Source: an uncultured Christensenella sp. (GTDB taxonomy: Bacteria > Bacillota > Clostridia > Christensenellales > UBA3700). Taken from it: a DNA stretch of 26,194 nt. Shown in pieces: positions 14,718 through 21,308 of the stretch. The stretch is from the NCBI GenBank assembly GCA_910584635.1, contig CAJUBA010000019.1, positions 5,799 to 31,992 of the forward strand, written 5' to 3'. The stretch's first letter is position 1, and each line of letters opens with the position of its first letter. The notes beneath the pieces were generated by a model. It did no database searches. It had not been told where the DNA came from and was given only the letters and a program-made list of their open reading frames with translations. The position numbers were made by a program, and so were the translations under genes.

Positions 14718-15293
14718 ATGGGACTTATACAGGCTTTATGGGGATTGTCTAATCCTAACGCGTTCGAGATAGCGGAATGGAAAGGCAAGAAAATACGCGT
14801 CGCTTTGGTATCCGATAAAGGACGGCAGAGAGCAAATATCGGCGGATTGATTGCCGACGAGGGTAGGATAACAATCTCGACAAGATGTATGTATGACTAC
14901 GGCATAAATGACGAGATAAAGTTTCGTGGCAAGTGTTATGTAATAACTGCGATAGACGATTCAAATAATGAAGTCGCTCCGCAAAATACGGCGATAGTAA
15001 AGGCGACATACTTACAAGAAATGAGATTGAACTTATTCGAAGTAAACCAACAGACAAGAAACCTGCGAGTAGACACGCCCGTAATTACCGTAGCGAACGG
15101 CAAAGCAACAATAACCTGCGCGACGCTTGACGCGATAATCTACTACACAACGGACGGAACGTTGCCCAACTCATTGTCCCCGGTATATAAGGGCGAGTTT
15201 GAATTAGGGACGGCAGATACAGTGATGGCGATAGCGTTGCATAAGAACAGACATCCGTCGACGGTGGCTGTATGGAGTAAAACGATAATATGA
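14718..15293 (+). CDS. Head-closure-like protein with chitobiase-type C-terminal domain
   Basis: The ATG at 14718 is preferred over the TTG at 14712 because the GGGGG at 14705-14709 is then 8 bp away. The 191-aa product has an N-terminal beta-barrel-like part (IRVALVSDKGRQ to the KATYLQEMRL strand, about residues 20-105). It is the size of a gp16-type head-closure or stopper protein and fits the gene order. Residues about 117-190 (TPVITVANGKATITCATLDA, then IIYYTTDGTLPNSLSPVYKG) match the CHB_HEX_C_1 beta-sandwich found at the ends of many extracellular Bacillota proteins. It probably decorates the neck surface. The stop overlaps the next start (ATGA). Confidence 0.65.
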   Translation: MGLIQALWGLSNPNAFEIAEWKGKKIRVALVSDKGRQRANIGGLIADEGRITISTRCMYDYGINDEIKFRGKCYVITAIDDSNNEVAPQNTAIVKATYLQEMRLNLFEVNQQTRNLRVDTPVITVANGKATITCATLDAIIYYTTDGTLPNSLSPVYKGEFELGTADTVMAIALHKNRHPSTVAVWSKTII

Positions 15294-15613
15294 AAATAAC
15301 TCAACGCGTGGAGTTGGCGATTGAAGACGCAGTAACTTTGGCGCGAACTATCATCCCGAAAGACACGGGACAAATGAGGTACGATTCTTTCAAGTTAGAA
15401 AGAATAGACGAAACGACGTGGCGAATTTACATAGATCAAGACATCGCGCCTTATGCAAAGTATGTAAATGAAAAATTACCGAGCCATCATACGCCAAAGC
15501 AACTAGCGAACGAGGGATTTTTCGATAGGGTATTTGACCTTATATCTAATCAACTTGCGTCTGCGTTAAACGGACAGATAGTAGTAGAACAAACAAGCGA
15601 ACAGGAGAATTAA
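15290..15613 (+). CDS. HK97 gp10-like head-tail/tail completion protein
   Basis: This 107-aa protein contains DTGQMRYDSFKLERID, then WRIYIDQDIAPYAKYVNE and a final GFFDRVFDLI helix. The pattern D-T-G-x-[LM]-R and I-A-P-Y-x-x-Y-x-N-E is characteristic of the gp10-like/minor capsid component family that joins head and tail. The size is normal. It is coupled to the preceding gene through ATGA. Its stop is 1 bp before the next ATG, and the ribosome binding site (CAGGAGAA) for that gene lies in its last codons. Confidence 0.8.
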   Translation: MKITQRVELAIEDAVTLARTIIPKDTGQMRYDSFKLERIDETTWRIYIDQDIAPYAKYVNEKLPSHHTPKQLANEGFFDRVFDLISNQLASALNGQIVVEQTSEQEN

Positions 15614-15614
15614 A

Positions 15615-16418
15615 ATGGCTATAAATCAGATATATGACCTTCTTGCCAAGAGGTTGGAAAACGACATAAATAAATACTCGGAAATTACGAAGTTTACGGT
15701 CAAGACTTCGTACAATTATCAGGAACCGAGCGAAGACCTAAGTACTATCAACGGTGTAATGAACTTTGCGAATAGCGACATTGCTCCTATCGAGGACCTT
15801 GACGCGTATACGCTTCCTGCGGTAGTTTCGTTCGTATGTTTGAAAGAGTATGCGAACGAAGTCATGGCGATTCTTACAGCATACATTAAAGACGAAAAAG
15901 GCAAGGTTCAGGACATAGGAGAATATTACTCGCTTTCGACGTTCTCTACGCCTTCGCAAAGCGACGTTATAATGGCGGGACAGATAGGCGAGAGTATCAA
16001 GGTAACGGTATATATAGAGTACTTGGTCTTAAAGAATATTCTTGTATCAAACGACATGACGGTAAAGATAGACGGAGAGACGTTGGTATACGACCGGTTT
16101 GGAATCACGAAAGCGAAGTCTTCCGATGAAGATAACATAGAAAACAACGAAACGTTGCAATCCGTTCCATTGTCTCAAGGACTAGCGTTTATGTTTAACT
16201 GTTTTGTACCTGTTTCTCTATTGAGTACTTTGGTAGACGAAACATTGTCGCTAGGCAAATTACAAACGGAGCATACGCTTACTTTGACAATAAAGTCATT
16301 TACGTACGAATACAAAGTAATTATGAGCAACAGTGAGATGAGCGGTGTCAAGGGCGGAGCAATGTACGCTTCGTTTACTTTCTCTATTGCCGACGGCAAG
16401 AATGGGGGCAAGAAATGA
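15615..16418 (+). CDS. Tail protein, possibly fused terminator and tube domains
   Basis: This 267-aa protein occupies the slot where siphoviruses have a tail terminator followed by a tail tube gene. Residues 1-135 (MAINQIYDLLAKRLENDINK through YYSLSTFSTPSQSDVIMAGQ) are alpha-beta like a terminator. Residues about 145-260 form a second beta-rich unit (MTVKIDGETLVYDRFGITKA, then GLAFMFNCFVPVSLLSTLVD and LTLTIKSFTYEYKVIMSNSE) ending in FTFSIADG, a closing strand common in tube-like proteins. I infer a bipartite tail protein; no direct family match is recalled. It overlaps the next gene by ATGA. Confidence 0.45.
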   Translation: MAINQIYDLLAKRLENDINKYSEITKFTVKTSYNYQEPSEDLSTINGVMNFANSDIAPIEDLDAYTLPAVVSFVCLKEYANEVMAILTAYIKDEKGKVQDIGEYYSLSTFSTPSQSDVIMAGQIGESIKVTVYIEYLVLKNILVSNDMTVKIDGETLVYDRFGITKAKSSDEDNIENNETLQSVPLSQGLAFMFNCFVPVSLLSTLVDETLSLGKLQTEHTLTLTIKSFTYEYKVIMSNSEMSGVKGGAMYASFTFSIADGKNGGKK

Positions 16419-16879
16419 GCGAGTACAGTATCACAATAAAAGTTGACGGAGAAAATAAGTCAAAGACTCCCGAGAAAAAGACCGAAAGCGAAGAACTCGC
16501 GCAAGGCGGTTCGGGCGGAGTTGCTATTAAGGACTTAAAAAAAGCCGTAGCGGCTACGGGCGTTGTCGCAGTCGGAATGAAGATAATCAATCATAGAACT
16601 TCGCGCGTATACGTCGAAACGGGCAATAGACAGTTGCAGGACAACATAAACGCAACAAAGCAGATTGCAGGGCAGGTAATGGCGCTTGTCAGCGGATTTG
16701 TCGCAGGTGGACCGCTTGGTGGTATAGCGGTAGGCTTAGGAATAGCGACAGACTACGCTTTGCAATACTCGGACTATCAATATGAGAAGCGACTTGACAA
16801 CGCGATATTAAGCATAAAGCGCGAAAGAATGGGTGTAGGCGGAATGTCGATAAATCGCTCGCGTTCGCTTACACAATAG
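16415..16879 (+). CDS. Short tape-measure-like or internal tail protein
   Basis: This 154-aa protein has a polar N-terminus (MSEYSITIKVDGENKSKTPE), a helical middle (VAIKDLKKAVAATGVVAVGM, then TGNRQLQDNINATKQIAG) and a glycine/alanine-rich hydrophobic stretch at about residues 87-112 (AGQVMALVSGFVAGGPLGGI), followed by a basic end. Tape measure proteins share the helix plus hydrophobic-segment layout but are usually many times longer. Its position between the tail protein and the baseplate genes is the tape measure slot. If it serves as one, the tail would be very short. It could instead be an ejected membrane-active protein. The function is inferred from layout only. Confidence 0.45.
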   Translation: MSEYSITIKVDGENKSKTPEKKTESEELAQGGSGGVAIKDLKKAVAATGVVAVGMKIINHRTSRVYVETGNRQLQDNINATKQIAGQVMALVSGFVAGGPLGGIAVGLGIATDYALQYSDYQYEKRLDNAILSIKRERMGVGGMSINRSRSLTQ

Positions 16880-16887
16880 GAGAAAGT

Positions 16888-17547
16888 ATGGCAGATAATA
16901 GATTAGCGTACGGCATAGCAAAAGGACTGGGGATAGACACAACGGAAATGTCGCCCAAAGAAGTATGGGAAGCGATAGCGAAGAAGAAAGGCGTAAGCGT
17001 AGAGCAAGCACAGAAGCAAGCCGATAGCACCGAGAGCAAGGATAGCAGGAAGTCAACAGTTGAGAAGTTGCAGGAACTGACAAAAGCAAGGGCGAGCAAA
17101 GATAATGTCAAAGACGACGGTATAGAAGTAGTCGAAGTAGACTTGACGATAGATATTCAAAAGCAGTTTGACAATGCTACGCCAAAAGAACGATCTAAAA
17201 TCGCGTATAATTACATAATGGACAATCTGCGTGGCGAATATGAAACTATTGACGGTAGAAAAGTTCCTATTGAAAAAATAGGCGCAGATAAGATTACTCA
17301 CAATTACTATGAACCGAAAATTCGATCATCAACAGAATTGGGATTGCTCTTACAATCAGGACGATTTATAGAAGAGAAGCCAGCAAAAAAAGAAAACGGC
17401 GATTCTCATAAACAGTTCTCTAGTTTTGCATATTATAAAGTTATAATAGCGATTGGAAAAAATAAGTATAGCGCTGTACTAAATGTTGGAATTAGACCAG
17501 ATAAGAAATGCACGCTATATGATATAAATCAGTTCATAGAGATATAA
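16888..17547 (+). CDS. Tail-module protein with polyvalent/BECR-like C-terminal domain
   Basis: This 219-aa protein falls into two compositionally distinct parts. Residues 1-75 (MADNRLAYGIAKGLGIDTTE, then MSPKEVWEAIAKKKGVSVEQ and a Lys/Ser/Asp-rich linker) are G+C-richer and match neighbouring codon use. Residues about 85-219 are A+T-richer and contain IDGRKVPIEKIGADKITHNY, a central His174, and the strand block YYKVIIAIGKNKYSAVLNVG ending in LYDINQFIE. That block of strands with a preceding His and a final Y-D is reminiscent of large polyvalent-protein-associated (LPD3-like) or phage BECR nuclease domains. Such effectors are injected with phage DNA. The family call is from pattern memory and is tentative. 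A structured element follows 5 bp after the stop. Confidence 0.5.
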   Translation: MADNRLAYGIAKGLGIDTTEMSPKEVWEAIAKKKGVSVEQAQKQADSTESKDSRKSTVEKLQELTKARASKDNVKDDGIEVVEVDLTIDIQKQFDNATPKERSKIAYNYIMDNLRGEYETIDGRKVPIEKIGADKITHNYYEPKIRSSTELGLLLQSGRFIEEKPAKKENGDSHKQFSSFAYYKVIIAIGKNKYSAVLNVGIRPDKKCTLYDINQFIEI

Positions 17548-17552
17548 AAAAA

Positions 17553-17624
17553 CGGTGCCTGCCACGTTCGGCTGCCCAACTCCGAGTGAACGTCCTCTCG
17601 GTCGGGTCAAGAGACACCGCTTTT
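17553..17624 (+). ncRNA. Structured RNA-like element, unclassified, in a 143-bp gap
   Basis: The stretch folds by inspection as a three-way junction. P1 is CGGTG/CACCG (17553-17557 with 17615-17619). P2 is ACGTTC/GAACGT (17564-17569 with 17588-17593). P3 is CTCT/AGAG (17595-17598 with 17610-17613). The P2 loop CCCAAC (17575-17580) and the P3 loop GTCGGG (17601-17606) are complementary at five of six positions, a possible loop-loop contact. TTTTATATTT follows. It could be an elaborate terminator, a regulatory RNA or a small ribozyme; it matches no class I recognise. It is clearly more G+C-rich than both flanks. The rest of the gap to 17690 is A+T-rich with a TATTAT at 17632 and a ribosome binding site. 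Confidence 0.55.
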
Positions 17625-17690
17625 ATATTTATATTATACGCAATAAACGCAAGAAAGTCAACACTCAACGATTAAAAAGGAGAAAAAATT

Positions 17691-17948
17691 ATGGTAACAA
17701 TACAGATGTCTGTCTATAAAGACGGCAGTTGGCAAGCCGCAACAGGCTTTACCCGTCCGTTTTCGGGGTCGGACAAACTCGACGAAACGCTTGACAGCGC
17801 GATAGTCAACTTGACGTTGCAACCCAACGATGGGAGCAAAGAGCCGTTCACAAAATACAAGGTCGAACTCAACGACGGAACGACCGCGCAGACACAATAC
17901 TTCGTCGTAGCGTCGCCGGACGGAGATAAGGCAAGGATGGTGGGTTAG
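17691..17948 (+). CDS. N-terminal domain of the tail hub protein, split off (85 aa)
   Basis: AAAAAGGAG precedes the ATG. The 85-aa product contains FSGSDKLDETLDSAIVNLTL, then SKEPFTKYKVELNDGTTAQT and YFVVASPDGDKARMVG. In many Clostridia prophages this small beta domain (D-x-L-D-E-T-L-D, K-x-P-F-T-x-x-x-V, YFVVA) forms the N-terminus of the long tail hub or Tal protein and runs straight into a YKHTLTLIEPTKLLE-like segment. Here it ends at a stop, and the continuation reappears at 18688 after an inverted gene. I infer a gene split in two, with the parts either assembling as separate chains or the N-terminal domain being redundant. The family comparison is from memory. Confidence 0.6.
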   Translation: MVTIQMSVYKDGSWQAATGFTRPFSGSDKLDETLDSAIVNLTLQPNDGSKEPFTKYKVELNDGTTAQTQYFVVASPDGDKARMVG

Positions 17949-17959
17949 AATATTTTTGA

Positions 17960-18652
17960 CTAGTCTTGGCTATCGTTGTCGGACTTGACCTGTGATTTAA
18001 GGTCTTGCAGTTCCTTTTCGAGTTGCTTGATACGGTACTCGGGCGACTGCTTGCGCTCGGCTTCTTGCTTAGCCTGTCGCGCGGCTTTGCGCTCGGCAAG
18101 CCGTTGGTCGTAGTCGGGACGCAGGTAGCGCTTTTCTAGGATTAGATAAACTATGTCAAGGACAAGCAGTATTAGGAAGATGTAAGTTGTTGGATAAAAT
18201 TCGAGTTTGTATTTAATATATTCTACGCCTTGCACAGAATGATAAGAATTATATATTCCTGCTATGAGCATTGTAAGGAAAGCAAATGTTATGGATGGCA
18301 GAAGATAAAATTTCTTACCTTTGAATTGACGAATTAAACACATGATTGCTAATACAATGCAAATAAATACAAGAATTGAACAAGTTATATTTTTGACAAT
18401 ATAAGTTGTAACATATGCTTTGTGTTCTGCAGAAGATAACTCTGTTGTCTTAATGGCGGCAGGGAAACGCAACCAATCATAAGGCAAAGATAAAATAAAA
18501 GGCAATCTAAAATAAGACGCTTCAGAAGCATCTTCATAATATCCCTTTGAAAATGTAACTAAAGGGAAACAAAATAATAACAAAAACAGAATGGATAGAC
18601 CTAGCGTTATCCATTTTTTATTTTTATAAACATTAACAATAAAAGTCTTCAT
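17960..18652 (-). CDS. Inverted membrane protein (moron-like cargo)
   Basis: This is the only convincing minus-strand gene. The ATG at 18652 is chosen because a promoter lies directly upstream; a longer frame to 18724 would overlap the start of the tail gene. The 230-aa product has four hydrophobic spans (about residues 14-34, 86-107, 117-134 and 155-172) and a charged, coiled-coil C-terminus (LAERKAARQAKQEAERKQSP onward, ending in Gln-Asp) presumably in the cytoplasm. No family is recognised. Genes of this kind, inverted in a late operon with their own promoter, are usually morons expressed from the prophage; superinfection exclusion or host surface change are possible roles. The part encoding the C-terminal tail is G+C-richer than the membrane part. 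Confidence 0.7.
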   Translation of the reverse strand: MKTFIVNVYKNKKWITLGLSILFLLLFCFPLVTFSKGYYEDASEASYFRLPFILSLPYDWLRFPAAIKTTELSSAEHKAYVTTYIVKNITCSILVFICIVLAIMCLIRQFKGKKFYLLPSITFAFLTMLIAGIYNSYHSVQGVEYIKYKLEFYPTTYIFLILLVLDIVYLILEKRYLRPDYDQRLAERKAARQAKQEAERKQSPEYRIKQLEKELQDLKSQVKSDNDSQD

Positions 18653-18658
18653 ACGAAG

Positions 18659-18687
18659 ATAATAACAAATAAAAGGAGAAAAAGCAA
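18659..18687 (-). promoter_or_regulatory. Promoter for the inverted membrane gene
   Basis: On the minus strand TTGCTT (18687-18682) is followed after 17 bp by TATTAT (18664-18659), only 6 bp before the ATG at 18652. Transcription would start at or within a few bases of the start codon, so the mRNA would be essentially leaderless. The spacer contains, on the other strand, the AAGGAG ribosome binding site of the 869-aa tail gene. Confidence 0.55.
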
Positions 18688-21297
18688 GTGTACAAAACAA
18701 GATTAACACTAGTGGAACCAACAAAACTTTTAGAGCGTATATCAGTAGATAATTTACGCTTTATCAACCCGATCGGGCATGATTATATAAGCGGGGCGTA
18801 TTACCTTAGTCCTGAACTATATGAAGAGAAAGATCCATATTATTTTGCAAAATACTCAACAGGTAGTACTTCTAGCACAACAAACATAAGAGATGAAGTC
18901 TATAAATTAATGTATTCGATTGTCGATGAGTTTCCTATTTATGGTTTGATATGGCAATTTAATGACCTTGTAGCAATTACTTCACTGGTAACAACAATTA
19001 CTTTAACTGCGCCTGATGGAAATAAGGTGTGGTCGAAAAACATAAACAAATTAGAACTAAGTCCTATTGAGTATGTCAAATTAAATCAAATAGGAACATA
19101 TACTCTTACTTATACCGCCTATGATAGAGTTGACCCTGATCAAAAACATCCGCATATAGCGACATATAAATTTGCCGCAATATCAAACACCGTCGCCAAA
19201 ACTCCGTACACAATCACGGAAGTAATCGAGCGTATACTCAACGCAGGACTTGGCGCGTGGAACGGGTATTACAAACTTGACCCTGTGTTCGCGGAAAAGT
19301 GGAAAGATGTACCTGCGCCCGAATTCGAGATAACGGGCAAGACGTTGTATGAAGCGTTGCTTATGGTTGGCGGATACAAAGACATACAGGCGATACCGAG
19401 ATTGAAGCCTACGCCGGGAAGCGCGAAAGATTGGGAATATAACTTTATTACGTTTGACTTGCTCAACGAGAATAAGGAATGGATACCGCCGAGCGGTTGT
19501 ATCGCTAAGTCGTGGTACTGGGACGGCGAGAGTTACTGCGGCGGACTGGACAGTTACGTAGACAACTTCGTAGATAATTCCGCGAACGGCAGTATAAAAC
19601 AGGCGTATCCTATGACGCCTAGAACGGAAACAAGCGATTTAGTAATAGATGACGGACACGCTATTATAAAGACGAAATTGTCTATCTATTCTATACAGAA
19701 AGTAGAGCAAGCGTATATAAACGATGATACGATAGTAGGGGGTATTACGCCGTATATCTTTGAGAAGTCGGAGTACGATAACCTAACTTCGTACACAGGA
19801 ACATATCCTACGGCAAAGCAGTTTGCATTCTACTATATACAAGGACAGCCGAATTTATACGGACTTGTGTTGAAGCCTGAAACGGCGACAGATATAGGCG
19901 CAAAATTGACAGACATGGCGGCAATACAGATAGCAGAGAAGAAGAGCGGACAGGATGCAAGTTTGAGTATAGCAAATTTTGCTTATAAAGTTACGTATAC
20001 TCCTATGTCGCCCCGCAGAATAAGGCAGGTAAAGCCAACTCGCGGATTTTCCAACAGCAACACGCTTTATTATAATCAGAGCGCTAATATAGTCGAGAGT
20101 AAGAATTACGGCGGACGAATGAAAGGGGAACTTGCGAGAATAGGCAATAAGGTAGAGTTGGAAACTTACAGACTATATAAGTTGACGGATATGCCCAAAG
20201 CGGGAATGAAGAAAGACGGCAAGTACATATCTCAAGTTGACTGGGAAATACAGTTGACGAGTATCAAAGTAACGATACACCTTGTTAAAAACTACAACAG
20301 GCTGTCCGAATACGTAGGAATCAATTCCTTGCAAAGATTCTATGAGGTAAGCGAAAGACAGGCGACAGAGCGTCAGTGCAACTTCTCGTATATCTCGCAA
20401 ATCGGGAAAAGTGTGGCAAACGGAAATTCATTAGTTACGCCTGACGGGGTTGCTAGATTTGCGGATACGTTTAGAAATACGATAACGGAGGGCGAAAACA
20501 ATTTCAAGATTGCGTTTGTAATAGCGAGAGCGTATTCGAAAGACGGAAAGCAGATAGGAACCCCGACTATACATGAAGTGAGCGGAAACGGAATAGGAAA
20601 CTCAATGAGTTTCTATTTTGCTTTTCAGGATAATTATTCGGCAGGGGAGCAGGCTGTGCCTTTTTCATCAAGCAGAAAACTTCAAAAGTCGGTGGCGTAT
20701 GGGGACGAGTACGGAGAGTTCTACGAATTGCAAATGGATTTTTACGGACTATACGCAGCAGAAGCGAAAACAGCGAAAGACCAGTTGCCTGCTAATTTAG
20801 GCGGAACAGGTTTTTGCGACGCATTGCCGGAGATATCTACGTTGCCGCTTGTATCGCCTATGATAAGTTACCGAAGAATTATAGACAAAAACAACGGAGA
20901 GAAAATATCCGTTGAAACGCAGGTACACTTCCAAAGCAACGACGAGAACGTAATAATAGGTACTGCGCTAGGAGAAGATAACTTGCTTGTAGCGGGTAAA
21001 GTACAAAATCATACTTACGTTTGTTTGCCGTATGAAATCGAACAGTTACAAGAGAGAATACCTCTTGAAGACGTAGAGAAATACAAAATTACCGGAGCGT
21101 TTAATATACCTACGGTAACCGTAACAAATACAAGCATTACGTTAAGAGGTATAAGGAATCGTACGGAGGAAAACGCATTATCTTGGGCGTGCGTAAACGA
21201 ACAAGGCAATATACTTATTGCAAGAAACGAAAGCATAAAGGTAGACGATAGAAGCGAAACTATAACGCAGATAAACTTTAATTTAACTATCGACTAG
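18688..21297 (+). CDS. Tail hub/Tal-like baseplate protein, large part
   Basis: The start is GTG at 18688, with AAGGAG 9 bp upstream. This 869-aa protein begins YKTRLTLVEPTKLLE, a segment normally internal to Clostridia tail hub proteins. It continues (residues 173-240) with YTITEVIERILNAGLGAWNG, FAEKWKDVPAPEFEITGKTL and YEALLMVGGYKDIQAIPRL, the gp27/Tal-like domain of siphovirus baseplates. The long beta-rich remainder, ending ETITQINFNLTID, probably forms the shaft and fibre-attachment region. No peptidase or lysozyme motif is evident. The first ~165 codons are A+T-richer than the rest, sharing composition with the membrane part of the inverted gene upstream, so that stretch may have been exchanged as a unit. 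Confidence 0.75.
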   Translation: MYKTRLTLVEPTKLLERISVDNLRFINPIGHDYISGAYYLSPELYEEKDPYYFAKYSTGSTSSTTNIRDEVYKLMYSIVDEFPIYGLIWQFNDLVAITSLVTTITLTAPDGNKVWSKNINKLELSPIEYVKLNQIGTYTLTYTAYDRVDPDQKHPHIATYKFAAISNTVAKTPYTITEVIERILNAGLGAWNGYYKLDPVFAEKWKDVPAPEFEITGKTLYEALLMVGGYKDIQAIPRLKPTPGSAKDWEYNFITFDLLNENKEWIPPSGCIAKSWYWDGESYCGGLDSYVDNFVDNSANGSIKQAYPMTPRTETSDLVIDDGHAIIKTKLSIYSIQKVEQAYINDDTIVGGITPYIFEKSEYDNLTSYTGTYPTAKQFAFYYIQGQPNLYGLVLKPETATDIGAKLTDMAAIQIAEKKSGQDASLSIANFAYKVTYTPMSPRRIRQVKPTRGFSNSNTLYYNQSANIVESKNYGGRMKGELARIGNKVELETYRLYKLTDMPKAGMKKDGKYISQVDWEIQLTSIKVTIHLVKNYNRLSEYVGINSLQRFYEVSERQATERQCNFSYISQIGKSVANGNSLVTPDGVARFADTFRNTITEGENNFKIAFVIARAYSKDGKQIGTPTIHEVSGNGIGNSMSFYFAFQDNYSAGEQAVPFSSSRKLQKSVAYGDEYGEFYELQMDFYGLYAAEAKTAKDQLPANLGGTGFCDALPEISTLPLVSPMISYRRIIDKNNGEKISVETQVHFQSNDENVIIGTALGEDNLLVAGKVQNHTYVCLPYEIEQLQERIPLEDVEKYKITGAFNIPTVTVTNTSITLRGIRNRTEENALSWACVNEQGNILIARNESIKVDDRSETITQINFNLTID

Positions 21298-21308
21298 GAG
21301 GTAAAAAA

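Noticed and set aside
17553..17624. Hammerhead, twister or HDV-like ribozyme
   Set aside because: I could not place the conserved core of any of these classes on the fold, so it is reported only as an unclassified structured element.
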